64,000 nucleotides of DNA, taken from NCBI GenBank assembly GCA_964019055.1, contig OZ025208.1, forward strand, positions 5,220,453 through 5,284,452. Direction: 5' to 3'. The DNA comes from Anthopleura xanthogrammica. Its lineage: Eukaryota > Cnidaria > Anthozoa > Actiniaria > Actiniidae. A program made the position numbers and the translations under genes. Below, piece after piece: positions 24,108 through 35,900 of this stretch. A model generated the notes under the pieces. It saw only the letters and a list, made by a program, of their open reading frames with translations, was not told the origin of the DNA and did not search any database. Numbering within the stretch: position 1 is the stretch's first letter; each line of letters begins with the position of its first letter.

Positions 24108-24150
24108 AAGGGCGCGCTTTCAATTTTCGCGCCAGGTCTGGTCACGTGTC
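24108..24150 (-). promoter_or_regulatory. E2F paralog a promoter: E2F sites and E-box
   Basis: About 240-270 bp upstream of the ATG: GGGCGCGCTTT (about 24110-24120), TTTTCGCGCC (24124-24133, canonical E2F) and CACGTG (24143-24148). The arrangement fits autoregulation by E2F. Confidence 0.6.
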
Positions 24151-24906
24151 AACTCTTTCCTAGGCTCCTACAGCGGTAAACGGTATTTTCTCTCTTCCCC
24201 GTTGTCCATTCAAATATCCTTGAGCTTTATCTGTGTCCTTTCAAGAATTTCAGGGCTATTTTGAACCTGAGAATGTAATTTTGATTTCCCTTGGATACGA
24301 GTGTATAATGTGCAAATTTGAAATGTAATTAATTAATGTAAATATGGCTCGTCACTGTCTAATACACTCATATGGCTGCATGAGGGAAACCATCACCCCA
24401 GAAAACCGACAATATTTGATCGTCGGTGAAACTCGTGTGATCGTGGAAAACAAAAGAAATCATCCAAGTCTACTCGTGTGGTGGTATTTTTTTACTATCA
24501 AAGTGCTGATTTAATATCATAGTTTGCATTTTCTTGACAGCATATGGTTATTGGATATTTAATAAAAGCGCCAGATTCAAGTGAGCAATGATGCAAGAAG
24601 CACTTTAAGAAATGTGCTTCTTCGAGAAAGGGCGTAATGCTTTTTTCTTTTCTTTTTTCTTTCTTTCTTTTTTTCTCCCGGTATCAAATCAAAGCTGGCT
24701 ATCGTTGGCCATCGCTTGAAAATTAAATTCAAGCATGTTTCAATTTTCCATATTATTTCTCTAGATTTGGAATTACCTAGCACCCTGCAAGTTGGTGAAC
24801 ACACGCTGATAGGCTGCGCTACGCACTTTACACAAGATAATGGTTTATAGTTAACATAGTCACAATATAAACCGCATGCCGGCGTATTTTGTATGCATAG
24901 TGCATC

Positions 24907-25047
24907 TATAGACCCCTTGCACGTGACGTCAGAGCAGCTCAATTTGGAGGGCAAAACAAAAGAATTTTAATCTCCTGAGAATTTGAACCTATTCCGGTTT
25001 TGCCCTCCAAATTGAGCTGCATTCCGGCGTGCTGCAAGGGGTCTATC
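24907..25047. mobile_element. TAGACCCCTTGCA MITE, copy 3
   Basis: Full-length copy with ends TATAGACCCCTTGCACGTGA and GCAAGGGGTCTA, inner arms CAGCTCAATTTGGAGGGCAA and complement, and a TGACGTCA palindrome near the left end. Confidence 0.85.
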
Positions 25048-25149
25048 ATTCAGGTTAATCCAGGTTGCATTAGGGGTTATAAATCCAATTCCAAGTGGAA
25101 TGGCCATTCCACTTGGAATTGCAATCCATCGAAACCGCCCCTGCCCGGG

Positions 25150-25250
25150 TACGTATAGCCTTCGCAGACGTTCTTAGGGTCATCACGTTGTCACGCAACC
25201 TTGAGAAGCGTTGCGTGACGACCCTAAAAGCGTCTGCGTAGAAGGTACGT
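25150..25250. repeat. Imperfect 100-bp palindrome
   Basis: Arms GTACGTATAGCCTTCGCAGACG... and ...CGTCTGCGTAGAAGGTACGTAC share AGGGTCATCACG/CGTGACGACCCT. Probably another short foldback element. A 50-bp hairpin (CCAATTCCAAGTGGAATGGCC) sits just before it at 25085-25125. Confidence 0.6.
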
Positions 25251-25365
25251 ACGAACAGTGTGAACAGGTCCTATAAACGAATAACCGAAATCAACTTTGC
25301 GGTTACTTTTAATGCGGTTGATTATTTAGGTAAGCGGATGCGTTTTTGCTTGTAGAATACTCACT

Positions 25366-25466
25366 TCTGATGTCTCACATACGTCGCTGTCCCAAGAAAC
25401 CGACGGTGCGGCTGTTGCATGTTGTGAACCACCTGTTAGCTTTAGTTTCGGACTGACGGGATTGAC
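25366..25466 (-). CDS. Candidate isolated coding exon, unidentified
   Basis: Bounded by a good acceptor (TTTCTTTCAG|TCAATCCC) and donor (GAA|GTGAGT); the open frame reads NPVSPKLKLTGGSQHATAAP and continues to DVCETSE. I could not link it to other exons by phase or to a family. It could be an exon of a short minus-strand gene starting near 26.7 kb, or a chance open stretch. Confidence 0.3.
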
Positions 25467-26187
25467 TGAAAGAAAAAAAGGGCATTATAAGGTCAATCGG
25501 AGAACTAGATGAGAACACGGGGAATTTATCGCGTACTTCTCTAGGGTTGGGGGGGGGGGGGATTTCTTGCCCTGTCCCGGGGGTCCGGGGGGATTGGCCG
25601 GGGATGATTGCATTACGTAAACAAAATTAAAACAAGTAGGGAAAATTAGTTGTAGGTCTTGTAGTTGGGGGGGGGGGGGGGGGTCAGAAAAAAATGGGCA
25701 TTAAATAATTTCGGGGGGGGGGGAGTGAAACATTTGGACATGAAACGGGTATGCTTCGACTTGCACTGCCCCTCTCTACGTTTCCTTCCTAACAAGAGTA
25801 CAGTGGTACCTCAATTAAGAGCTCGAGCCCCCCCTTATTAAGTAGACACTAATCCTAAACGAATCTCCACTCTGCAGACACCCCTATTAAGCGGACGCGG
25901 TCACTAAAATACGAGCCCATTTGGTCGGTATTCTATACTCCGTGTTGGAGATCAATACAACAGCACTGAATAGCATCTGAATAAAATTTGTTTTTAACTT
26001 TTTAACTGTTTGGCCCCGGGGAAAACCTCACCTTGCCATTGATGGCCATGCGGCTTAGCTTGACTGCAGTAGCTCCGACCTGCCGGGGGTTCCGCTTTGC
26101 CCATACTTATTTAAAGATTGGTCGCATCTTCTAGAATCTTAATGATTCGATTCATGGCCATTGAGTTCCTTCACAAAACACACCGAC

Positions 26188-26720
26188 TTATACATTGACC
26201 TTGGCTGATCTGTTTAGCTGTAGTTTTGTCTGGAAACGAAAGCAATCATGGCGTTTCACAAAGCAGCACTTCAGTTCTCGATAGGTAAGCTTTCCCAGGT
26301 CTTGCAAGGTCAAAACTAATAAATTGGAAGAATCCTCTTTCTTCTTGACATAGTTAAGTGATATCATGGATGATACGTTGTCCACAGCGACCAATGCAAC
26401 GTGAACGGCCAAGTTCATTATTTTTTAAAGCAGTTTGAACTTCTTGTAAAACAGCTTGAAGATGTCTTGTCGCTATTCGGCCGAAAGTGGTGTCAAAAGT
26501 CATATGAATTTTCCCCAATTGTATACTTGAATTGTACATAGCATTAGCTTCATGTGTAGAAGACAACTGTGTAAAATAACTTGGGCTTTCTCATTTACTT
26601 TAAGGCAAAAAAAACATTCGCAAAGACTAATCTTCTTCTTCAAAGTCGTCGTGAAAGGAATAAAAAAGGCGCCCAACAACCAGCAATAAATCCTCTTCAA
26701 ATGCTCTCTTCTGATTGGCT
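26188..26720 (-). pseudogene. Possible broken minus-strand gene, unidentified
   Basis: Open segments in different frames follow one another: MTTANQKRAFEEDLLLVVGR from about 26728, then STHEANAMYNSSIQLGKIH and FGRIATRHLQAVLQEVQTAL (frame of 26354-26566), then NVSSMISLNYVKKKEDSS (frame of 26188-26418). The last switch is at an A6 run near 26428-26433. The amino-acid texture (amphipathic helix, hydrophobic strand) looks coding. TTTTGGCGGG (26741-26750) and an inverted CCAAT lie just upstream. It may be a pseudogene, a gene with a sequence error, or spliced. No family assigned. Confidence 0.35.
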
Positions 26721-26844
26721 GTGGTCATGGTAACTGCAAGTTTTGGCGGGCAGGATAAATCTATTAATATTTTAGGACAGTTTCGGCGGTTTGACGTTTA
26801 TTTTTGTTTTCGTGAAAGTCGTTTTTCATAATATAATATGTACT

Positions 26845-26988
26845 TATTGACTGAGTGGGAGGTCCGAACGGGAAAATATTTGGCTCGAGGTCCTGAAGTA
26901 CGGAACGAGCGCAGCGAGTTCCGTGCCAAGGACCGAGAGCCAAATATTTTCCCGTTCGGACCGACCTTAACTCAGTCAATAAGCATTT
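26845..26988. mobile_element. Foldback MITE (GGTCCGAACGGGAAAATATT)
   Basis: GAGTGGGAGGTCCGAACGGG...TTTGGCTC pairs with GAGCCAAATATTTTCCCGTTCGGACC...; the centre GAACGAGCGCAGCGAGTTCC is also palindromic. A related fragment (CGAGTCCGAACGGGAAAT) lies at about 27090-27108. Confidence 0.7.
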
Positions 26989-27109
26989 TATCATATGACC
27001 ACATATAAAAAATCGATTTCAAAGCGTTTTTAATAAATGCGAATCAAAATGCGTAGTTTTTACATGATTGACGGCAGCGAGTCCGAACGGCGAGTCCGAA
27101 CGGGAAATT

Positions 27110-28250
27110 ATTACACTTTTCGGAAAAGCGTACTTTGTTTGCTGACGACATTTTCCCCAAAGGTTTTTTTTAGAATCACGCGTACAGTGAAATACGGTCA
27201 TATGATAATATAATATATTTATATAGCGCCATTTCCAGCAGTTCAATGGCGCTGTATGCAGTATTTATTTTCAGATCATTTCAAATGCATCACGAAAAAG
27301 TAAGGTTTTGATGCCTTTTTTTAAATGTTTCAATGTTTTTTAGTCTTTTAATGTCTACTGGGATCTTTCATATGGGAAAACTATGGCCATTTGTAAGTAT
27401 TATTTATTGGAAAATAAAAAAAATAGGGGAAATGAAATTCTGGGCTCAACCTCACGGTGTGACTATACTGATAAAAAATAGCAAAAAAAAAACAAAACCA
27501 CTATTTTAGTTTATACGAATTCCTTCCGGATGATATGACTATCATAAATTTATTTATTAATTTATCCCCAGAGCATTCAGCACATTAGTTATATGCAAGA
27601 AAGCGTTTTACAATTTACGGGAAAACTTAAATTCTTCAGCTAAAAGATTACAAACATTTTTGTCTTGGAGAAAAGACGAAGGCTATATAACTTGTTTTTA
27701 TGCTTTGTTTTCCATGCTTAGACTCCATCATCTGGTAAACTAACTTTTCGCGCGCTTTTAATCCGCTGGCGCCAAAATTTGGATGCATAAAAATTATCAT
27801 ACATAAACTTCGGTTTAACGCATGCTTAGCTTTTTAAATCACTGATGCAAGAAAGCAATGAAGCGTTCATCCACGAATAAACAGCTGCTAGATGATTTTT
27901 CAACCGTAAAGTTATAGTGCATTCTCGATAATTTTTATGCTTTGAAAAAGCCCACACGTGGTCGATTGAGCCGGATAAAAACAACATTTTTTTAGAGGAA
28001 AGGTGAAATATCAAAACAGGAAACCAGAAAGGTACTCTCAATTGTAAAGCCTTTTCATGAATCCTCAAGTGTAAAGCTTTGGCATAATGAAGCCTAACCA
28101 TGAATAAAATGCACCACGTTAAGAAGAAACATTGAGTCTCAGCAAGAGAGCATAAATATTTATGTTCTCTTGGTCTCAGTTTATTGAACTGAACTCTAAT
28201 CTTCACCTCGTCCTTTCTATTAACCATATCCGATTAAACGTACGTGCTAC
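27110..28250. other. Intergenic between the two E2F genes
   Basis: No supported gene. It contains a TTTTCGCGCGC / TGGCGCCAAAATTT pair at about 27745-27780, similar to E2F sites, with no gene start I can attach to it. Confidence 0.4.
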
Positions 28251-28251
28251 A

Positions 28252-28385
28252 GACCCCTTGTATGCCATTGACGTCAAAACAGCTCAATTCGAAGGGGAAA
28301 AAAACAAAATAATTTCAATCTCCAGAGAATTAGAAACCTATTGTTTTATCCTCCAAATTGAGCTGCATTCCAAAGTACGTGCTTA
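28252..28385. mobile_element. TAGACCCCTTGCA MITE, copy 4 (diverged)
   Basis: Starts CAGACCCCTTGTATGCCATT and keeps the inner arms (CAGCTCAATTCGAAGG, CCTCCAAATTGAGCTGCATT); the right end is degenerate. Confidence 0.7.
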
Positions 28386-28666
28386 AGGGAGGAGTGGGAG
28401 GGACCTGGGAGGCAGAAAATATCAGCACAGACATATGCTGGGTCCTGCCTACTCCCCTGAGTATCGTGGATTGACATAGGTTGCATGGCAAGAAGTAGTA
28501 ATGAGCAATGATAATATACAGGTATATATACTTAATCTCCCCAATTAAAGGATTATTAATTAACATACGCACTTCTTACTAAAATAGATGAGCCTACAAT
28601 AGCTTGAGTATAAATATAAACTTGCTCCAAGTCTCGCTCCCAATTTTTTCCCCGTTTTAGTATGAG

Positions 28667-28795
28667 TATAGACCCCTTTAACGTGACATCAGAGCAGCTC
28701 AATTTGGAGGGCAAAACAAAAGACTTTTAATCTCCTGAGAATTTGAACGTATTGTTTTGCCCTCCAAATTGAGCTGCATGATATGCGATAAGGTA
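28667..28795. mobile_element. TAGACCCCTTGCA MITE, copy 5
   Basis: Starts TATAGACCCCTTTAACGTGA with intact inner arms; the right end decays after GAGCTGCATGATATG. A G-homopolymer of about 17 follows at 28812. Confidence 0.75.
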
Positions 28796-29408
28796 CGTCA
28801 CCAAAATAAAAGGGGGGGGGGGGGGGGGGTAAAAGAAAGAAAAAGAAGTCAAGCAGCATTGTAACAATAGGTCAATAGGTTAATAGGTTTCGGTTAGGTT
28901 TTGAAATGACAGTTTGAAGTCTTAGGTCTTGGGAAAAGACTCGACTAGAAATTTTACCAGGGAAAAATCCCAGGCACCCAGTATAAAAAAGCAAACCAAA
29001 AAACAGAAACCAAACGTTTTTATATATTCAAACATTAATTTCAAAAAAATTTGCCCCCCTCGCTACGCTACTGCTCCCATGCGTGTGGAATTAATTCTGA
29101 TTAAACTGATACTGGATTTGTCAATGATGATAGCAAATATACTCAGCATTTGCACGAAGAGTTTTGAAGAATTTTCAAATAACTTTTGCTAATTAATATA
29201 CAAACCACATTTGGTTCGACAGCTTCCGCATTCGAACTGAATTTCACACTCAAGGGATTTCCTTGAGAAGTACGACTGTCCTCCATAGATATACACTGTT
29301 ACAGTGTTAGTCTTACTAGTAGTGTTCAATAGAACTAACTTGGATATGTTTGATCTCAGTTGATCCTCAATAAATGAGTATAGTCAAGCTCTATAGATGC
29401 ATTTCTTA

Positions 29409-29672
29409 AAGGTGCGGTAATACGAGCAACAAAATTAATGTTGCATTGCAAGCTGCGTAGTGAATATTGCTCGTATTACCACCCCGGTGCAACAACAATA
29501 TTTTGTTGCGCGACTTTGTTATAGAAGTATAAGCTCTTTCTACTCTCTGCAACAATGAAAATTTGTTGCGCGCGGGTTGGTAATACGAACAACATTCGCT
29601 CTGCAACTTGCAATGCAGCAATGTTGTGCGACAAGTTGCACGATTTTGTTGCTTTTATTACCGCACCCTCAG
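29409..29672. mobile_element. MITE-like element (GGTGCGGTAATACGAGCAAC)
   Basis: Left end AAAGGTGCGGTAATACGAGC and right end TTTATTACCGCACCCT are inverted; the interior is rich in TTGTTGC/GCAACAA words and internally palindromic. Lies 3' of E2F paralog b. Confidence 0.75.
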
Positions 29673-29905
29673 TTATTTTTTCTTAATTCAGTTGTTATTG
29701 TTTAATACCTAAATGAAGGCATACAGTATGTGATGGCTCAGGCGAGTTAGAAGACTTGTGTTAGCTGTGACGTGATATATTGGATATATAGTCCTGTACG
29801 CATAGTTCTCCCTATAGTGAGTACTTGATGCACTGATTCAGCGATAGTTCATGACGTTTATCAATACACAGACGTGTAAACCAAACTTCAAATGGAACGT
29901 ATATG

Positions 29906-32900
29906 TTAGAAAAACTCGTTAAGGCCTTCGCTTTCCCTCATAGCAAAGTAATACATGTCGTCACTCATGACTGGCGAGAGAGGATTCAAGATGACGTCAT
30001 CGATGTCATCGAGAGGTGCATCCTGGGAACTATCAGATGGAGTCTGAGGCGTGTCTTGGACATCTGGGTTATTGGATGTGTTCACTACTTGTGCTTGGTT
30101 TGGTTGCATTGAAGAAGGTGGAAACATCGATTGTAACAGATACATTGAAATATTCTCCTCTACAATGGGGTCGAAGCCTTGCTGGGAACCGTTTGTTTTG
30201 TCTTGGAATGCCATTGGTTCAGATGGGCTCACCATCAAATCAAAAGCTAGCTCTTCAAGTGAGATCTTCTGCTTAAGATTTTCTAACTGCTCCAAGTAAC
30301 ACCTTTCTATTGACGGCTGAATATGTGATCCTTGCCGGTCTGTACTTGGCTGAAAAGAAGAGCTGTAGTCGTCGATCTGCATCGGAGGTGTGTCTTCGCC
30401 ATCTCTAACATTAAACCGCTTGTCAAGTTGAAAGGGGAATCGAGACTCTTGACGCAACGTATGCTCATCAAAAGTAAAAGCTTGTTTAGGGATCCCATCG
30501 GCCATGCGTGTTAGCATTGAGGTACCCCATGTAACGTCCACGTCCATATCCTGTTGAAACATATCCTCAGCGCTGATTGGGTCGTTCAAGTCGTATCCAT
30601 GGATACCGCTGTAAATATTACTTTGAAGCTCGCTGGTGATTATTCTATCGTTGTCTTGGTTACGGTAGATCCATTTGACTTGGGGCGGCTGTTGCGCTCC
30701 TTTAAGATATAGTTGTATTTTTTTCTGCTGAAACGAAAGAAAAATCGAGGTTTAAATATGCAACCATCCGAAAAACAGACCTTTTTCTTAAAGAAAGCCA
30801 AGGGCCATAAAAAGCAATGTTGCGTGAACATCCAATCTCATGTTCTAAAGCCGATGTTACACGAGACGATTTGCAACGACGATTTTTCGAGATACGCCGT
30901 TGCGCGAAAGGTTTATACCATGTAACATGCCAGGTAAAACGATTTTTAGAGGAACTTCGACTTCAGGCAACACGTTGCGAGTTTCTGCATGATCTGAAGT
31001 CAAAACCTCGCAACTCAAAATGACGAATTATTCGCAGTGTTGCACGAAATATTATTGCTGCAAATCGACTCGTGTAACATCGGCTTAAAGGAAAATAATA
31101 ATCATTTGTTAGCTGATAATAATCATTTGTTAGCTGATAATAATCCTTTGTTAGCTGATAATAATCATTTGTTAGCTGATAATAATCATTTGTTAGCTGA
31201 TAATAATCATTTGTTAGCTGATAATAATCGTTTGTTAGCTGATAATAATCATTTGTTAGCTGATAATAATCATTTGTTAGCTGTGTACTATTCACAACAT
31301 ACTGCATACGTACCTCTCTTGGGTGAGGCACTTCAAGCGTGGTTCCTGGAGATGCTTGAATAATGATTATGGAATCCCCATGAAAGCTTTCAATTGCTTC
31401 GATGTCATCTAGGGTCACATACGCATGTTTAGGATTAGTTAAGTTAAATAAGAAAATTTTGCTGCCGAAACGTAATCTAAATATTCTTTTGGAATAGACC
31501 CCTTGCAGCACGTTGGAATGCAGCTCCATTTGGAGGGAAAAACAATAGGTTCCAATTCTCAGGAGATTAAAATTCTTTTGTTTTGCCCTCCAAATTGAGC
31601 TGCTCTGACGTCACCTGCAAGGGGTCTATATATTTTTCCTGTTTGAAACCAAGTCATAAACTTGGATATGATAATATGCAAATCTAAGACCCATCAATAT
31701 AGTAAAATAACAAACAGGGATGGCAGGGCACAGTATGCAAATTATAAGGGAAAAAGTGGGGGACGGGGGGCTAATATTGATAAATATAAAGGAATAGTAA
31801 GAACCCCCCCCCCCCCCCCCCCACGGACCCTGGCAAAGTCCTCTTCTTCACTCCTCTCCTCTTCCACCCATAATCAATTCGAAATTCCTCTTTTGCCCCG
31901 AGAAGAATGTCACTGATCTGATAAAAGGATATTTAGCAGTGTCTGGATTCCTCGTAATAGACCTCATTTCTTCACGACAGTCTTGTATCAGCTGAGCAAG
32001 AGTCTTCTCCTGAGAATTCAGCTTTGCAATCTCTGCTCGAACACGCATCAAGTATTGACGGTTGGTTGCGAGTTTAGTGCCTTCTCTGCACACTCCTCTG
32101 AAGGTGAAAAACAACAACATACTGAATGACATAAACTAACTTGTGACTTTGTGACTGCCGGAATTGCTGGGTTTCACTTGACGTCATTTCCTGTCTCGTG
32201 CGGAATTTTCATCAGCTGAATAGCGCTTTCCACGGATGACGTCACAATGATACATTATGGGATTAAAATGCGGACAAGCCAAGCCGAAAACACATGCTAA
32301 TATGCTGCAATAATGTTTTCTTGTCTTGTTGTTTCTAATTCTGGTTCCCCTTATTCCCCTTGATACACTTCTACAGAGTCCTGTTCGTAGTTCCTTTTGT
32401 TGGCCTAGTTAAGACCATTATCTTGCGACTTCCAAAGGAGTTAAAACATTTGAATAAGAAAAATGATTCAAAGAGGATTCAAGTGGTAGTGGTATCAAGA
32501 AGTAATAAGGGGAATGGTCAATTCGTCGAAAAACCATAGTTTTTGGACTGATATTGATCTTCTTTTCCATGCCGAAGCCTTCTTTTACAATGTTTGTCCC
32601 ACAAGGCTTTGCGATATATGTATTTTTAGTAACCATAGAAAATGCTATTGACAATTGGCAGAAATAGACCTTTTTAGCTTCGTTGTTTGTTTTGTCCATT
32701 TTAGATGTGTAAATATTTTAACAAAATAACTTTTCTCATGGGAACGTCATGTGGTCTGGAATGGACAATTTGCATACGAAGCTAATATTCGAAGATGACT
32801 AAAGAAGGAAATAGACCTTTTCATCCTGGTGCATCCTGGAAAAATCGTTTACCTTTACTGCCATCTCATGAAATGAGATTAATAGCCGGGTTTCACTTGA

Positions 32901-35900
32901 CGTGAAATGTGAGGTAGCGCGTATAGGGGTCCTAATCATATCCTGATACCTTAAGGAGTCGAAACAAGTGAATGAGATCACTGCGGATGGCAATAGACCC
33001 CTTGCAGCACGTCGGAATGCAGCTCAATAGCTGGGTTTCACTAGACGTCATTTCCTGTCTCGTGCAGAATGTTCATCAGCTGAATCACAAGTTTTCAATA
33101 GAATTCTTTCTGGTTGACAGTACATGGTGGTCAGTGTTTGACCACCATTTGGAGCAGATAATGAGATTCAAAGACTTTTATCAGCTGATTGAAACCCAGC
33201 TATTAGTTTCCTCTCCAATCTGGATTTCCACCACTCCATTCTACATCAACATGCCTCACTGACAAAGGGTTATAACCTGTACTAGTGTTCTTAGACCTTA
33301 GTAAGGCCTTTGACACTTTAGACCATGATATTATGTAAGATAAATTATCCTTACTCGGAATGAATCGCTCTGCTGTCCAGTGGTTTAAGTCTTATCTGAC
33401 CATGCGCACTCAAAGTGTTTGTATAAATGGAGTTATGTCAGCACCACAGCCTATATCATTCGGGGTCCCCCAGGGTAGCGTGTTAGGCCCGCATTTATTT
33501 ATCAGCCTAAGGTAGTTCTAGGATGTAGCGTTGAGCTCTAAGCTGATTATACTCTAATTTATTTTGCAAGTAAGTCAGTTAGTGAAATCAGAACTCAGCT
33601 AAGTGCCGACTTGACCAATATCATAGGCTGGAGTTTTTAATTAGCAGTTATTCGCCGAAGGCGAAGTGATCGCAGCTCGAAGACTCGCCGCTCGGTAAAT
33701 ATTCATCGATAACCACTGAGCTTGAGGTGAATAATTGTTTTAGTATAAATAAAAAGGTGATTATTTCAAAAAAGAAAGAAGGAAACAACATTGAAAGTGA
33801 AAATATTTTATTTTTTAAAAGCGCGACGGTCACGCTGACAGCCATTTTGTCCGAAAAGGTGATTATCGGCTGATAATCCGAGATAATCAGAGCGCGCGAT
33901 TTTGTATAATCACCTTTGTATTTATACTAATACTTATTATTTAATACAATTTTTTAATACTTAATGTGAGCAAAACTAAGATCATGATAGTTGGCACGCA
34001 TCAGAGGATCGCAGCAGCTAAAAATCTTGAAATTAATATCAAAAACACGCGCCTAGAATACACCAGTTTCACATTCGATGGAAACCGCTGTTTTTAAAGA
34101 CCACAGACTCATTTACACAGGCTTAGCCTCGTTTATAAGTCAGCTATTCAACGACGTTATTAAAAGTTCATGCAGTGGAAATGAAACATGTGTTAAAACG
34201 ATTGTTAAGAATATCATCTTGTGATGCACTACACACAGACTATCAAATATGACAAGAATATGGAGAAACGAACTTTAGAATTTCAAAATATTACGTTAAT
34301 ACGACTTAGCAATTAACCACTAGCTTAATTAAGTTTCTCAACCATAAAAACTACCAATAATACAACTATGACTGTAGCATATACAGTACGTTTGTCACAA
34401 TATGCCCACACTAACGACCTTACTCGCCCATTGCCAGAAATATGGGACATGAGCCTGCTCATACATGCGCAATGATGCGTTTCAGCTTACAAAATAGCCG
34501 CCGAGTCTTATAGGAAATGTATGGGGAATATAGAGCTTCCTCTATTTACGGCGAATAGGGTTTTATTTCCTCTGAGCTCCACATCGCGACAAACAACCCA
34601 CCCTACAAGCTACTAAATAAGCGTAAAATGATCATTGAATCATGCGACATATTGGTTCCCGGACTACTTGCCTTCGAAAGGCTTCGAAAGCTCTAGATTC
34701 CATACATCGTCTATAAATCTGGCCACACTTGACCCCAAAATCGTCTTATTTGAAGTCGAAAAAATTTAAAAGTAGAAGAGCTCCACCTCGATATCACCAA
34801 ACGAGTGTTTAATAAATCCAAAACCGCTCAAAATAGACAGCATGCCTTCAGAATGTAGGTTCCCAAGAAGCTTGAAGTTAGGTTAAATTTTAAGCGATTC
34901 GACGCGTTGTTAGCTCGTAGTTACTGGGTTGCTATGGTAGCAAACCAGTCTTAAAATGAGAAGCGTTTTTCGGGCGTCAGGTATACCATAATTTCACACG
35001 TCATGATTGGTCGAGAACTTGTAAACAATGTCCAATGTCCAATGAAGTTGCCACACGACATCGATGTATTTATAGTTTTTAGTGTTGTGTCACCATTAAT
35101 TCATTCGTTCAGGGTTCGTGAAGTACTAGCTTGTCTGTAGGCATGTTGCGTACTATTGTCTTTAGGTTTTTTAACGCTACGCTTAAACTACTTACTAAAA
35201 CACACACGCCGTACGTGGTAGACCCACACTAAAAGATGTTATTGAGCGATTTTGGAACGGGTTGGTCCACATACTCAAAGAGAGAAGCCTGAGAATCTGT
35301 GAGCTATCTTTGAGAATCTATGAGCAAACTCCGGTATGAGAATCGTAGAACTAGACAAACTAGTCAAAATAGACTAAGAGAATCTATAAACTACCTAGCT
35401 ATGATCAAGCTAGATCTTACCAGATCTCAGATACAAAAAAATATACTGAGACAAACTACAGAACAAGAGACAAACTACAAAACGAGTGACAAACAAAGCT
35501 TTGATGAAAGCTGACTCCAAGAACTTGTAGAAGTCAGACGAGCTGATAGTGATCTACAAGAAAGCGAACTGCCAAGACTCCTTGTTGAATATTTCCATTT
35601 ATGAAAATACAGAAAACAAAAACTGAGGGAAAAACAAATGACCAGTTAAACACATTTTGGCTAAGAGTATTTACATTGATAAAACGTTTGTTTTGCAGCG
35701 AACAGTTTCGATACTGAAATAGATATGTTTATTTCATCAGCTAGTCTTGAAAGGTACTCTAGTAGGTCAAGTAGAAATATAATATGCGTTGACAAGTCAG
35801 TAACACAACACTAATGTCTTACTAGAATTTGAAATGTTTTTAATAAAGGGGGACTTTGAACCCAAAAGGAACACTTTGGTAAGAAATAATTAACAATTAG

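Noticed and set aside
26188..26566. Identity as MAD2L1BP (p31comet)
   Set aside because: Only a loose helix-strand resemblance; too weak to name.
31100..31363. Plus-strand ORF of repeated NNHLLAD
   Set aside because: Product of the 21-bp minisatellite in an intron.
31800..31825. C-homopolymer of about 18 and other G/C runs (3822, 25545, 25667, 28812) as functional motifs
   Set aside because: Length-unstable homopolymers, likely neutral or partly assembly noise.
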